DNA of 64,000 bases from Verrucomicrobiia bacterium (GCA_030432565.1 JAUIGV010000002.1:124001-188000), one strand, 5' to 3'. Shown: positions 36,731-44,807, counted from the stretch's first letter. Notes: generated from the sequence alone by a model not told the origin. Made by a program: numbers and translations.

Positions 36731-36790
36731 AGAAATTTACTTTTGGCGGGAGGGTATCGAAGGCGCCTTTGGAGCGGAAGAGGGGGCATC
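36731..36790 (+). repeat. Dispersed intergenic repeat, copy A
   Basis: Copy A contains TTTGGCGGGAGGG, then GAAGGCGCCTTTGGAGCGGA, then a G-rich end. It includes the palindrome AAGGCGCCTT. Related copies lie at 37626, 40296 and 44028, all in the same orientation and all between genes. Confidence 0.75.
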
Positions 36791-36970
36791 GAGCACTTCG
36801 GAGGCTAGGCGGTCGACGCGGGCCCCGTCTCCATGGTGGCGATGTTCGCCGGCACCACCAGCAAGCCCCGAAGCCCATTTCCGGAATTCGGCTCAGAAAG
36901 GGGCCGAATCTTTGCTCACTCGCTCGATCAGCCTTGTTGATCGGCTGTGAGATGATGAAATCCCGTCCGG
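36791..36970. other. Gap after repeat copy A, no gene supported
   Basis: About 180 bp before the next start. Short frames on both strands show no family match. No RNA gene or terminator was recognised. Confidence 0.4.
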
Positions 36971-37528
36971 ATGAAATCCCGTTTTCGCACGATCATAATG
37001 AGGGTTCTCCTGATGGGAATCGTCGGAGTCATCGCCTTGCTTGGCGTGGTCTGCCTTCCCCGTCCGGTGGAAGGGGTTTATGCGTCAACTCCCGTGATTG
37101 AATGCCTGTGCACCGATGGCACCCACTTCTTCCGCTTTCACAAGGAACGAGTCGTTTATCATACCTCCCACGATTCGCTGGCCATCCTGCTGGGGCGATA
37201 TGAAGTGAGGGAAGATGGAGGAGTGTTGGTCTACAGCATTCCTCTCAGGCCCGATGATCCTGAAGAGCTGATTTTCACCCTCAAAAAGCCCCGCCTTGCT
37301 TTCGCATTCGCCTCAGGTCTCGAAGACGATGAGTCGGCGGTCTTGCCGCGGCTTCCCCTCATGGAGGAGAAGGCAACGATCATTGCCAAACAGGAAGTGT
37401 TGCAGACCTTCTTACCGGACGAGGCGACCATCGTGTCCACCTTTTATAATGAGGATCACAAGATCATCCGCAAGGAAACGAAGGTCCGCCAAGGGCCAGT
37501 GAGGGACGAGCCGGGTGCCGGGCCATGA
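36971..37528 (+). CDS. Membrane-anchored hypothetical protein
   Basis: 185 residues. One N-terminal hydrophobic helix at ~10-30 (IIMRVLLMGIVGVIALLGVVC) could be a signal anchor. The remainder is soluble, containing ECLCTDGTHFFRFHKERVVY, LLGRYEVREDGGVLVYSIPL and a charged C-terminus. I do not recognise a domain. The pattern of a metabolite or surface-associated protein with beta strands is only an impression. It sits between repeat copies A and B. Confidence 0.65.
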   Translation: MKSRFRTIIMRVLLMGIVGVIALLGVVCLPRPVEGVYASTPVIECLCTDGTHFFRFHKERVVYHTSHDSLAILLGRYEVREDGGVLVYSIPLRPDDPEELIFTLKKPRLAFAFASGLEDDESAVLPRLPLMEEKATIIAKQEVLQTFLPDEATIVSTFYNEDHKIIRKETKVRQGPVRDEPGAGP

Positions 37529-37625
37529 CCGGACGTCTTGCTTCTTGGCTGTTTTCCCTCGCCATGACCCGGTGTTTTCTTTGCGATCGCCTTCCCACAG
37601 TCGAGCGTTCCGCCAAATCAACCGC
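37529..37625. other. Short gap before repeat copy B
   Basis: 97 bp with no gene or RNA signal recognised. It ends where repeat copy B starts. Confidence 0.4.
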
Positions 37626-37694
37626 AGCAATTTGCTTTTGGCGTGGGGTGCTTGAAGCCGCCTTTGCACCGGAACGGAGGGGGTAAAGGGGGAT
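37626..37694 (+). repeat. Dispersed intergenic repeat, copy B
   Basis: Copy B begins AATTTGCTTTTGGCGTGGGG, then CTTGAAGCCGCCTTTGCACC, and ends GTAAAGGGGGAT. It differs from copies A and C in the palindrome core (GCCGCC for GGCGCC). It ends about 7 bp before the DUF3365 remnant begins. Confidence 0.8.
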
Positions 37695-37700
37695 ACCGGG

Positions 37701-38025
37701 CGGACTTCAATGAGAGACCGCAATCCCCAACATGCTCCCGATGAGGCCGATCGCGGCATCCTTGAAGAATGCCAGACTCTCAAGGAAAAGGGGTACGTTT
37801 CCCGACCACCAGTTGGTGCGGGTGGATGGCGACACGGTGCGATTTAACCAACCAATCGTAATCAACGAGGTCTGTCTGAATTGTCACGGACCATCGGTCG
37901 GACTGAAACCCGGGCTTAAAACCCTGCTGGATGAACTTTATCCGGACGACAAGTTCCGGGATTTTCAGGTGGGTGATCTGCGAGGTGCCTTTCGGGCCGA
38001 GATCAAAGACGATGTTCCGGAGTGA
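37701..38025 (+). pseudogene. Frameshifted, 5'-truncated DUF3365 (Tll0287-like) haem protein
   Basis: Two frames carry successive parts of one DUF3365 domain. The first, from 37701, reads RTSMRDRNPQHAPDEAD and continues to QTLKEKG. After a shift near 37790-37810, the second frame carries HQLVRVDGDTVRFNQP, INEVCLNCHGPSVG (a CxxCH haem site) and FQVGDLRGAFRAEI, stopping at 38025. The N-terminal half and any signal peptide are absent, and the repeat unit abuts the truncation. DUF3365 proteins are periplasmic haem sensors or electron carriers. This copy is almost certainly dead. Confidence 0.78.
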
Positions 38026-38033
38026 TCAATTGA

Positions 38034-38543
38034 TTAGTCCTGGCCGCCGCCACACCCGAAGTCCCGGGGAATGAGAAGGGCGTTGATTTTCCCTTGGTTG
38101 GAGAGTTCGCTCCAGTGATTGATGTCAAAATCGATCACCATGATTCCGGAGGTTGGAAGGTTCTCGAGATAATCGCCGGTCAGACGATGGCAGAGATCAG
38201 TCCAGGTGGGATTGTGACCCACCAGCATGACGGACGAGAGGCTCTCATCCAGCTTGCTCGCGAATTGCACCACTCCACCGGGAGATGTTCCGTAGAACGA
38301 ATCGATAAACTCGATCTGCTCTGTTGGAAAGCCAAGGGCTTCGGCGAGGAGAGCCGAGGTCATACGGGTTCGCACCGAGGGGCTGGCGTAGATGGCTTCG
38401 GGGATTAACCCGCGTTCTTTGAGGGCTCCACCCATGATGGGAGCCGCCTTTCTGCCACGCTTGTTTAAGGGGCGGTCAATGTCACGTAGTTCGGGATATT
38501 TCCAGGAAGACTTGGCGTGGCGGGATAGGATCAGTCGTTTCAT
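38034..38543 (-). CDS. SixA-type phosphohistidine phosphatase
   Basis: 169 residues of the histidine phosphatase superfamily. The catalytic motif is LILSRHAKSSW (RHG replaced by RHA, as in SixA), followed by RDIDRPLNKRGRKAAP, IYASPSVRTRMTSALLAE and the second His in VMLVGHNPTW. SixA dephosphorylates HPt domains; the substrate here is unknown. Its ATG overlaps the sulfatase stop by 4 nt (ATGA), implying cotranscription. Length is normal. Confidence 0.92.
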   Translation of the reverse strand: MKRLILSRHAKSSWKYPELRDIDRPLNKRGRKAAPIMGGALKERGLIPEAIYASPSVRTRMTSALLAEALGFPTEQIEFIDSFYGTSPGGVVQFASKLDESLSSVMLVGHNPTWTDLCHRLTGDYLENLPTSGIMVIDFDINHWSELSNQGKINALLIPRDFGCGGGQD

Positions 38544-40258
38544 TTTTGGGGGAAGCCGTCGTCGGTGTGTCCCTTGTGTGTGGGCGTATTGCGTTTTCCG
38601 GCATCCAGTTCGGCCTCGCGCCGGAGGAGGAAGGTGCGGGAGATTTTTTGAGCCTTCTCGCGATCCTTGTCGTCGTAGTCCCAGAATTCCTGAATAACTT
38701 GCTCGGCTTTGGGAAAGTGCGAGCCGTCATCGCCCACGCGCTTCCGTGTTTCGGCCAGCTGCTTCTTTAAGTCGGCGACGAGTGCGGCATTGGCCGGGTC
38801 GTTGTAGAGATTGATCGTTTCGTGGGGATCGTTGATGAGGTCATAGAGTTCCCAGCCGGGAGGCGTTTGATATCCCCCGTCATAGTTGCAGCCATAGAAG
38901 TAGATGAGCTTGTGGGTCTTGGTCCGGATGCCGACGTGGGCGGGATTGTCATGGTGGACCATGTGCATCCAGTAGCGGTAATAGGCCGTTTGTTTCCAGC
39001 CCTCGGGTTCTTTTCCGGTTTCGAGATGCTTCTTGAAGGACCGGCCCTGCATGGAGGAGGGGGGCTTGATTCCGGCCATATCGAGCATGGTGGGGCCGAA
39101 GTCGACGTTCTCGACGCAGCTGTCGATGACGGTGCCGGCCTTGATGGATTTAGGGTGGCGCACGAGGAGGGGCATCCTCTGGGATTCTTCGTACATCCAA
39201 CGCTTGTCCTGAAAGTCGTGCTCTCCGAGCATAAAGCCCTGATCGCCGGTGTAGATGATGATGGTGTTGTCCATTTGTCCGGTCTCCTCGAGGTGTTTGA
39301 AAAGACGGGCCAGATTGTCATCGATCCCCTTCACGCAGCGAAGGAATTTCTTGAGATAGGCATTGTAGGCCATGCGGGTGTTTTCCTTGTCGCTGTGGTT
39401 TTTGGGATCAAAGTTCCCGGGAAACTCGGCAGGGAAGCGCGGGGGGAGATCCATGAGGTAATTCCGGCGGGGATTGCGGGATCCGTTGGAGGTTCCGATG
39501 TGCGGGATGAGTTCGTCCCGATAGCCCCGGGTGGCGAGGGAACCCCAGCGTGGGTCCCGCTTCCAGAGGGTTTCAGGCTCGGGGATGTCGACATCCTTGA
39601 GGTAACTCTCGTAGCGGAGAGCATTCTCGAAGTAGTCGTGGGGAGCTTTGTAATGGTGCATCAGAAAGAATGGTTTTTCCTGATTCCAGCCCTCCTTGAG
39701 CCATTTGAGGGTGATTTCAGTGATGACATCGGTGGAGTGTTTTCCCTCGAACTTGACCGTGTTTTGCTTCCAGGGCTTGTCGCCACGGATGCGGAACTCG
39801 GGATCAAAATAAGATCCCTGCCCGGCGAGGACGGAGTAAAAGTCGAAGTCGGCCGGTTCGTCCTTGAGGTGCCACTTTCCGATCATGGCGGTGTGGTATC
39901 CCGCTTTACCGAACTCGATGGCGAGGGTTTGCTTTCCGGGAGGCACCCGGCCGGCCAAGTCAAAGGCTCCGTTGGTATGATTGTATTGCCCGGTGAGGAC
40001 ACAGGCCCGGGAGGGAGAGCAGATGGCGTTGGTGCAAAAGGCGTTTTTAAAAAGCGCGCCTTCCTGAGCGAGGCGATCGATCGTTGGGGTGGGCGCAATT
40101 TTGGCGAGCCGGCTCCCGTAGGCGGAGATGCCGTGCGCGGCATGATCGTCCGACATGATGTAGAGGATGTTGGGCCTGGAGTCGTGTTCGTCTTCTTGCT
40201 GATCGGCGAGGGACAGGCAGGGAAGGAGGATCAAGAGGGATGAAAATTTGAATGACAT
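38540..40258 (-). CDS. Secreted sulfatase
   Basis: 572 residues from ATG 40258. The signal peptide (MSFKFSSLLILLPCLSLA) leads into RPNILYIMSDDHAAHGI. The formylglycine motif is ICSPSRACVLTG, followed by GKWHL and TGDQGFMLGEHDFQDKRW; the C-terminal substrate region is MHMVHHDNPAHVGIRT. It resembles N-sulfoglucosamine sulfohydrolase or iduronate-2-sulfatase-like enzymes common in PVC bacteria. It needs an FGly maturase. It is translationally coupled to sixA. Repeat copy C lies 38-92 bp upstream of its start, between gene and promoter. Confidence 0.94.
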   Translation of the reverse strand: MSFKFSSLLILLPCLSLADQQEDEHDSRPNILYIMSDDHAAHGISAYGSRLAKIAPTPTIDRLAQEGALFKNAFCTNAICSPSRACVLTGQYNHTNGAFDLAGRVPPGKQTLAIEFGKAGYHTAMIGKWHLKDEPADFDFYSVLAGQGSYFDPEFRIRGDKPWKQNTVKFEGKHSTDVITEITLKWLKEGWNQEKPFFLMHHYKAPHDYFENALRYESYLKDVDIPEPETLWKRDPRWGSLATRGYRDELIPHIGTSNGSRNPRRNYLMDLPPRFPAEFPGNFDPKNHSDKENTRMAYNAYLKKFLRCVKGIDDNLARLFKHLEETGQMDNTIIIYTGDQGFMLGEHDFQDKRWMYEESQRMPLLVRHPKSIKAGTVIDSCVENVDFGPTMLDMAGIKPPSSMQGRSFKKHLETGKEPEGWKQTAYYRYWMHMVHHDNPAHVGIRTKTHKLIYFYGCNYDGGYQTPPGWELYDLINDPHETINLYNDPANAALVADLKKQLAETRKRVGDDGSHFPKAEQVIQEFWDYDDKDREKAQKISRTFLLRREAELDAGKRNTPTHKGHTDDGFPQK

Positions 40259-40295
40259 CTTTTTCCGAGTTTCGACGAAATGGAGTTCCCCGCAA

Positions 40296-40350
40296 CGACA
40301 AAAGGGCCTTGAAGGCGCCTTTGGAGCGGAGGAGGGAGAAAAGGGGGGAT
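40296..40350 (+). repeat. Dispersed intergenic repeat, copy C
   Basis: Copy C keeps CCTTGAAGGCGCCTTTGGAG, then CGGAGGAGGGAGAAAAGGGG and GGAT. Its left end (TTTGCTTTTGGCG in B and D) is degenerate. It sits upstream of the minus-strand sulfatase. Confidence 0.75.
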
Positions 40351-40646
40351 TCAATTCGCACGCGACCTCCTCAAACTCATCGCCCACGGGGCCGACCTTC
40401 ACGAACTTCGCTCAGAGGGCAAGGACCGCAGCCTTCATGTGCAAGGAAACGCAGGCGATCGCAGTCTGGCGCTTTATGCCAAGGCCCCTCCTATTGTAAA
40501 CGATCAACGGATCCCCTCCATCCAAAGTATGCGTCACGCGGGGGATGTCCCAGGACTCGTTGAAACTGCTGGCGGTCAGTCAGGGGGAGTTGTATTTTTC
40601 AAGGTGGTTTCTTCCTCCACGGTAGCGCCAAGATCCGCGGGCGTGG
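40351..40646. other. Gap between repeat C and transposase remnants
   Basis: About 300 bp. One plus frame continues to 40640 without a stop (from FARDLLKLIAHGADLHELR) but matches nothing I know and has no start or ribosome site. It is probably decayed sequence near the mobile-element remnants. Confidence 0.35.
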
Positions 40647-40830
40647 TCAAGCCGAAGACAGCTTGCTGGGGGGCAGTATCCCATCCTTTGACAAGGCTTC
40701 ATCCAGCTCATCCAGATCCTGATGGCCGCAGACCTTCCGAAAGCCTTCTTCATCCCATAGCAAGCCACTGGCAATCCATCGACTCACCATGTCTTTCTTT
40801 TTTGTTCCAACGCTTTACGTGACCCGTGGC
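40647..40830 (-). pseudogene. Transposase C-terminal tail, frameshifted remnant
   Basis: The minus-strand frame at 40790-40647 reads MVSRWIASGLLWDEEGFRKV followed by CGHQDLDELDEAL. From memory this resembles the tail RWxAxxLLxAExxFRRVxGHxxLPxL of some mutator/IS256-like transposases. In another frame just upstream, HVKRWNKK fits the preceding VKRW motif, with a +1 shift in the A-rich tract. No catalytic part remains. The family name is uncertain; the remnant status is better supported. Confidence 0.5.
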
Positions 40831-40950
40831 ACCAAGCCAGTTGCGGAGAGAGCGGTCAAACGAAGACCAAAAACCTACCAATATCTGACCAACCACCGCC
40901 ACACCTTTAAGGAAATATACCACCGCGAAAGCTCACGCAGGCCCGCTTAA
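40789..40950 (+). pseudogene. IS4-family transposase C-terminal remnant
   Basis: A 53-residue plus-strand frame ends at TAA 40948-40950. It contains RAVKRRPKTYQYLTNHRHTF and KEIYHRESSRR, which resemble the C-terminal end of IS4-family (DDE_Tnp_1) transposases, where RAxKRRPKxYxxLTxPR is common. No catalytic DDE part precedes it. It overlaps the opposite-strand remnant, implying juxtaposed decayed insertions. Confidence 0.6.
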
Positions 40951-41057
40951 CCTCGTGCCATTCATGCCCGGCATACCTTTCTTAGAATATTGTTTAAGGT
41001 AGGAGAATTTACAATTCGTTGACGGACGGCGCGGCGCAATTGTGAGAGAACATCCGC

Positions 41058-42287
41058 ATGAAACGATTGATATCCATGATTCTGGCCCCATACCTCACGG
41101 TAGCCGTTTTCGGCGGTCCGCAGCCTTGGGCCCCGTCCTACTGGTATGTGGCGTTCAATCTCGAGCGACAGGTATGGCACGCCACGGATATCATCATCGT
41201 GAACGAGGGAGAGAAAATCGACGGCAAGGTGACGGTCGAGGGGGTTCTTCACGGATCGAAGGCCGTGGGGGACAAGCTCGATTTTCCGGGTCTGGCAAAG
41301 CTCGCGGATCCGAAGGAAAGGACCACGTATGTTCCGGACCCGGATGCGCCGCCGACGATTCAAGCAGCGCCATTTCCCATACCGGTGAAAGGTTCCAAGC
41401 CGAAGGTGATCCCCGGCAAGCGGATGATTCTTTTCCTCGGCGGCGGTGGAAAAGAAATCGTCGTGCATTATTGGTCGGGAACAATGCGAGTTCCTCCGAA
41501 GCCGGACAATATCGACGAGCATCCGATCACACGCAATGTGGCTTTGATCGATGGCGAGCGGCTTTTCGCCAAGACGGGAAAACTCGATGCCCCCATCATT
41601 CCCGTTGTGGACCTCGGCATGTCGGTGGGAGATTTGCGTGAGATCATCGCGGCGATCCGCGAGGGACGGGAGGGAATCAAGCGGTGTGAGGCGATGGACG
41701 AAGCCAAGACTCGGGCGGCGGAGGCAGTGCGTCTGATCGATTCGAGCAACTATCGGATACAGAGCAAGGGATTTGAAATCCTCTTCGGTTGCGGAGCTGA
41801 AGCCATTCCCCACATTCAGGCATATCTTGAAAAACATGGCTTTGATAGGCGGATTACCACGATACTTGAACAGATCAGGGCCGCTGGATGGGCGAAGGAG
41901 CCTGACTTGCGTCCGGACGAGGCTGTTGTTCCGCTGCTCATTTATCTGGCCGACAAAGAGATTGAATTCTGGAGGCGCACCTTACCCACTCTGGAGGTCA
42001 ACTGGTGGAATCAGGAGGATGATGAAAACGGGCAAAGGCGTTGGGAATTGCAGGAGCGCGCTCAGTTGACCGCAAGAGTGGTCAGAGCACTTGGAGCGGT
42101 CGGAACGCCGGAAGCACTTGCAAAGGTCACCGAAATGCGGGACTTCAGCAAATCCCGGACTTGGCTGAGGTATGACATGGATGGCAGGGGTGGCGGACTG
42201 TATGGGACCTGTCTGGCTACGCTGGGTGAACTGACGGCCGAGAAGAGAAGGGAGCTTGATTTTGGAAATCCCGGCGGCGGCGGGTGA
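41058..42287 (+). CDS. Secreted HEAT-like repeat protein, unknown function
   Basis: 409 residues. A signal peptide (MKRLISMILAPYLTVAVFGG) is followed by a beta-rich region to ~160 (WYVAFNLERQVWHATDIIIV, MILFLGGGGKEIVVHYW). A helical region with HEAT/armadillo-like spacing follows from ~190 (RLIDSSNYRIQSKGFEILFG, VVRALGAVGTPEALAKV). The 3' end has a GC run, and a one-base shift there would extend the protein by ~20 residues (NGHYISEKYGNEFRELIRA) to 42349. I do not recognise a family. Confidence 0.7.
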   Translation: MKRLISMILAPYLTVAVFGGPQPWAPSYWYVAFNLERQVWHATDIIIVNEGEKIDGKVTVEGVLHGSKAVGDKLDFPGLAKLADPKERTTYVPDPDAPPTIQAAPFPIPVKGSKPKVIPGKRMILFLGGGGKEIVVHYWSGTMRVPPKPDNIDEHPITRNVALIDGERLFAKTGKLDAPIIPVVDLGMSVGDLREIIAAIREGREGIKRCEAMDEAKTRAAEAVRLIDSSNYRIQSKGFEILFGCGAEAIPHIQAYLEKHGFDRRITTILEQIRAAGWAKEPDLRPDEAVVPLLIYLADKEIEFWRRTLPTLEVNWWNQEDDENGQRRWELQERAQLTARVVRALGAVGTPEALAKVTEMRDFSKSRTWLRYDMDGRGGGLYGTCLATLGELTAEKRRELDFGNPGGGG

Positions 42288-42420
42288 ACGGACACTATAT
42301 CTCCGAAAAATACGGTAACGAATTCCGCGAGTTGATCAGAGCGGCCTGACCTTGATGGTTCGCACCAGGAAAAATGACACTGGAAGAGCCGCTGATCAAG
42401 AGGTGAGTGCAAGTGATTGC

Positions 42421-43944
42421 CTATTTGCCCGGCTCCATCATCCGCCCCATGAAGAGGATGCTCCCCTTCACCCGATCACGGATCAGGTAGAGAAATGGAC
42501 GGTCGGCTTTGAAAGTGGGGGTAAAGGGCACCGACTGCGGCACCGACAAGGGCACAGACATCGCAACTGCTGTGGCGGCCGCAGCTTCGGTTCCCTTTTC
42601 GCTCACTTCGACGAAGGCTTTGTGAAGTACCTTCGTGATGTAGAGTTTCTTATCAGGATCCGTTGCGTGGCTCATCCCGTCGAAAACGGCACCCTTCTGC
42701 GAGCGCGGATCAACAAAGGCCCGGAGCATCCCCATCTTCTGCAGCGTGGCCGGTGTCTTGGCATCGCCCAAAGTGTAGTCGGTCTCGACTTTAAACTTCG
42801 GCAAAAAGACATGGACCTCTCGCTGATCCAGCTTCGCAATCCAAGCAGCAAGATTCTCGGGCGTGAGTTTTTCTTCGACTGCCGCAAGCTGCCCCGGATC
42901 ATTAGGTGCGATAAGCAACATCGACAACTCATCGCCCTTGTATGGAAGGTCCAGCATGGCGAAGCCGTCCTTTCCTGGATCAGTCTGCCGCCTCTGACCG
43001 AAGTTGCTAATTTCCAAAGGTGTTGCGAAGAACGAGCCGTCGCCCTTGAAGGCCGCGTAGCTGGCCTCCTTGAGGGCGTTTGCATTCATCGTCGGCTTCA
43101 TCACCTTCGTTCCATCAGCCCGGGTAAAATCACGATCTTTGGTCTTTTCGACTTTGAAGGGTTTCGCCCATTCGCCCTTGAAGTAGATAGCGTTGACCAG
43201 GACCATCCTCGTGAGATTGCTGATTGCGCCTTGGGGGATCAAATTCTTGATGCGCTTCTCGGTTTCGCCTTCGACCCAAGAGTTGATTTCCAGCCGGACC
43301 TTCTCGGATTCCCCTTTGAAGTCGACAGGAAAGGCGCCTCCGGTTTTGTAAAACTTCCCAATTTTCTCAAGGTAGTCATCCTTGAACGGATAGCTCTTCT
43401 CAACCCACAAGGCGTTGGCAATGTTCAGCTCGTATTGATCAAGCTCTGACCGAGCGGCGTTGATTTCTTCCACAAGTTTCCTCTCCTTTGGGTCCACGCG
43501 AAACCGAAATTCCCCGGGGTCGCGTTTGGACTGCAACTCCTCCAACTGCTTTTCCAGATTCGCGATCTTGGCCTTGGTTTTCGCCACAAGCGCGGGATCC
43601 TTTTCACCGTGAAAGCGCTCGTTCAAAGCGGCCATACCAGAGTGGATCGGGACCATGTTCCAGGGGGTCGTAGCATCGCCGGTCGCAGTCGATTTGGGAT
43701 AGCGCAGCACCTTTCCCATCTGCATTGCGGTTTCGCCATGCGCGCCTTCGGCCGTCATCGCCAGCGCGTTCGAAATAGAGTAAGGAGAAAAGAAGAGGTT
43801 CTTTCCCTCTTTTTCTTCGGCAAGCTGCCGGTAAAGATCGCAGGCGAAGTTGGTATTGGCCTCGATCGCGGGGTTCGGTTCGGCGGCAAGGCTCGTAGCG
43901 CATACTACGAAGGCAGGAATCAGGGTTTGGAGAGTCATGTTCAT
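42421..43944 (-). CDS. Secreted serpin with long charged insertion
   Basis: 507 residues with a signal peptide (MNMTLQTLIPAFVVCATSLA). The serpin core is recognisable: NLFFSPYSISNALAMTAEGA, LVNAIYFKGEWAKPF and the C-terminal RPFLYLIRDRVKGSILFMG. An insertion of ~60 charged residues near 112-172 is coiled-coil-like and explains the length above the usual ~380. The hinge EKGTEAAAAT is the inhibitory consensus (P17-P8). The loop continues SVPLSVPQSVPF, aligning with the human alpha-1-antitrypsin segment IPMSIPPEVKF and placing Leu466-Ser467 as P1-P1'. It probably traps a chymotrypsin- or elastase-like serine protease outside the cell. It stands alone. Confidence 0.93.
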   Translation of the reverse strand: MNMTLQTLIPAFVVCATSLAAEPNPAIEANTNFACDLYRQLAEEKEGKNLFFSPYSISNALAMTAEGAHGETAMQMGKVLRYPKSTATGDATTPWNMVPIHSGMAALNERFHGEKDPALVAKTKAKIANLEKQLEELQSKRDPGEFRFRVDPKERKLVEEINAARSELDQYELNIANALWVEKSYPFKDDYLEKIGKFYKTGGAFPVDFKGESEKVRLEINSWVEGETEKRIKNLIPQGAISNLTRMVLVNAIYFKGEWAKPFKVEKTKDRDFTRADGTKVMKPTMNANALKEASYAAFKGDGSFFATPLEISNFGQRRQTDPGKDGFAMLDLPYKGDELSMLLIAPNDPGQLAAVEEKLTPENLAAWIAKLDQREVHVFLPKFKVETDYTLGDAKTPATLQKMGMLRAFVDPRSQKGAVFDGMSHATDPDKKLYITKVLHKAFVEVSEKGTEAAAATAVAMSVPLSVPQSVPFTPTFKADRPFLYLIRDRVKGSILFMGRMMEPGK

Positions 43945-44027
43945 TCATGAAAAAGCGAGCCCGTGAGCCACTATTTTCTCAAATTGATATAATCCTTCGC
44001 CCGCAATACCGACGCCGTCAAAACCCA

Positions 44028-44095
44028 CGAATTTGCTTTTGGCGGGAGGGCTTTGAAGGTGCATTTGGACCGGAGCCGACGGGGGAGAAAGGAGA
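44028..44095 (+). repeat. Dispersed intergenic repeat, copy D
   Basis: Copy D reads GAATTTGCTTTTGGCGGGAG at its left end, GCTTTGAAGGTGCATTTGGA in the core, and GGGGGAGAAAGGAGAT at the right. It lies between the serpin start and the IS3 orfA. Confidence 0.8.
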
Positions 44096-44205
44096 TTGCA
44101 TCAAGTTCCTCAACAGCAATTCCGGGGATCATGATGTCGTGGCCTGGCCCCGGAAAATTGGAGGAGTGATGACGGGAGATTTGGTGTTAAAACCAAATCG
44201 AAAAG

Positions 44206-44472
44206 ATGAATAGAAGTCGCTTTAGCGAAGAACAGAAGGTCAGCATCCTGGAAGAAATTCGGAGCGGAAAGAGTCGCAAGGAAATCTGCTCGGAAGACAA
44301 TATCAGCTCTCAGAAAATTTTACTCTGGAAACGCAAGTATGGTGAGACGGACGTCAAAGAAGTCTGGAAATTAAAGGCTCTCGAAGATGAAAATACCCGG
44401 ATGAAGCGCATCATCGCCGATCATGCGATGCAGATCGATATCCTGAAGGCAGTGAATTCAAAAAAGTGGTGA
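44206..44472 (+). mobile_element. IS3-family transposase OrfA, orfB missing
   Basis: 88-residue InsE/OrfA-type protein. A helix-turn-helix (FSEEQKVSILEEIRSGKSRK, then EICSEDNISSQKILLWKRKY) is followed by a leucine-zipper-like coil (LKALEDENTRMKRIIADHAM). In an intact IS3 element an orfB with DDE catalysis overlaps in the -1 frame; here nothing continues past 44472. I see no clear terminal inverted repeats. It is most likely a remnant, though the reading frame itself is intact. Confidence 0.85.
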
Positions 44473-44748
44473 GCGTGGCGTCAAAATGAAAGGTGAGGTG
44501 CACGCTAGGGGGGCAAGGGACGATCAAGGTCTTCAATGCCGGGGGACGACTCTCTAAGACTATCGAGATCGAGGCCGATGATTCCGGTGAAGATGGCCTC
44601 ATCCTGCCGTCGGCGTGATTTCCCGGAGCTGAGGCACAGGCGTGACCATTTTTAGGGATGAGCTTGGACTTTCGATAATACAAACTCCACACCTGTTGCC
44701 CAAAAAAGGTTCATTTGGGGGCGTTTTCATGCCTTTTCGTTCCAAATC
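44473..44748. other. Gap with a possible 3' gene fragment
   Basis: An open frame ending at TGA 44616-44618 reads GTIKVFNAGGRLSKTIEIEA and DDSGEDGLILPSA. It looks like the tail of a protein, with no start upstream in frame. Its family is unknown to me. No other gene or RNA is supported here. Confidence 0.35.
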
Positions 44749-44781
44749 AAAAAAAGAGCGCTCCCGGTTAGGAGAGCGCTC
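44749..44781 (-). terminator. Terminator of the tRNA-Ser transcript
   Basis: Minus strand: GAGCGCTC repeats as an inverted pair around TCCTAACCGG, followed by seven T. It lies about 27 nt downstream of the tRNA 3' end. Confidence 0.88.
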
Positions 44782-44807
44782 AATCCCTTGTGGGATAGGA
44801 AATAATA

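Noticed and set aside
36682-37101. Plus-strand frame across repeat copy A
   Set aside because: Arg/Gly-rich, overlaps BLUF and the following gene, covers the repeat; no coding features.
38822-40243. Plus-strand frame of about 470 codons
   Set aside because: Antisense to the sulfatase carrying ICSPSR; Val/Gly/Asp-rich shadow composition.
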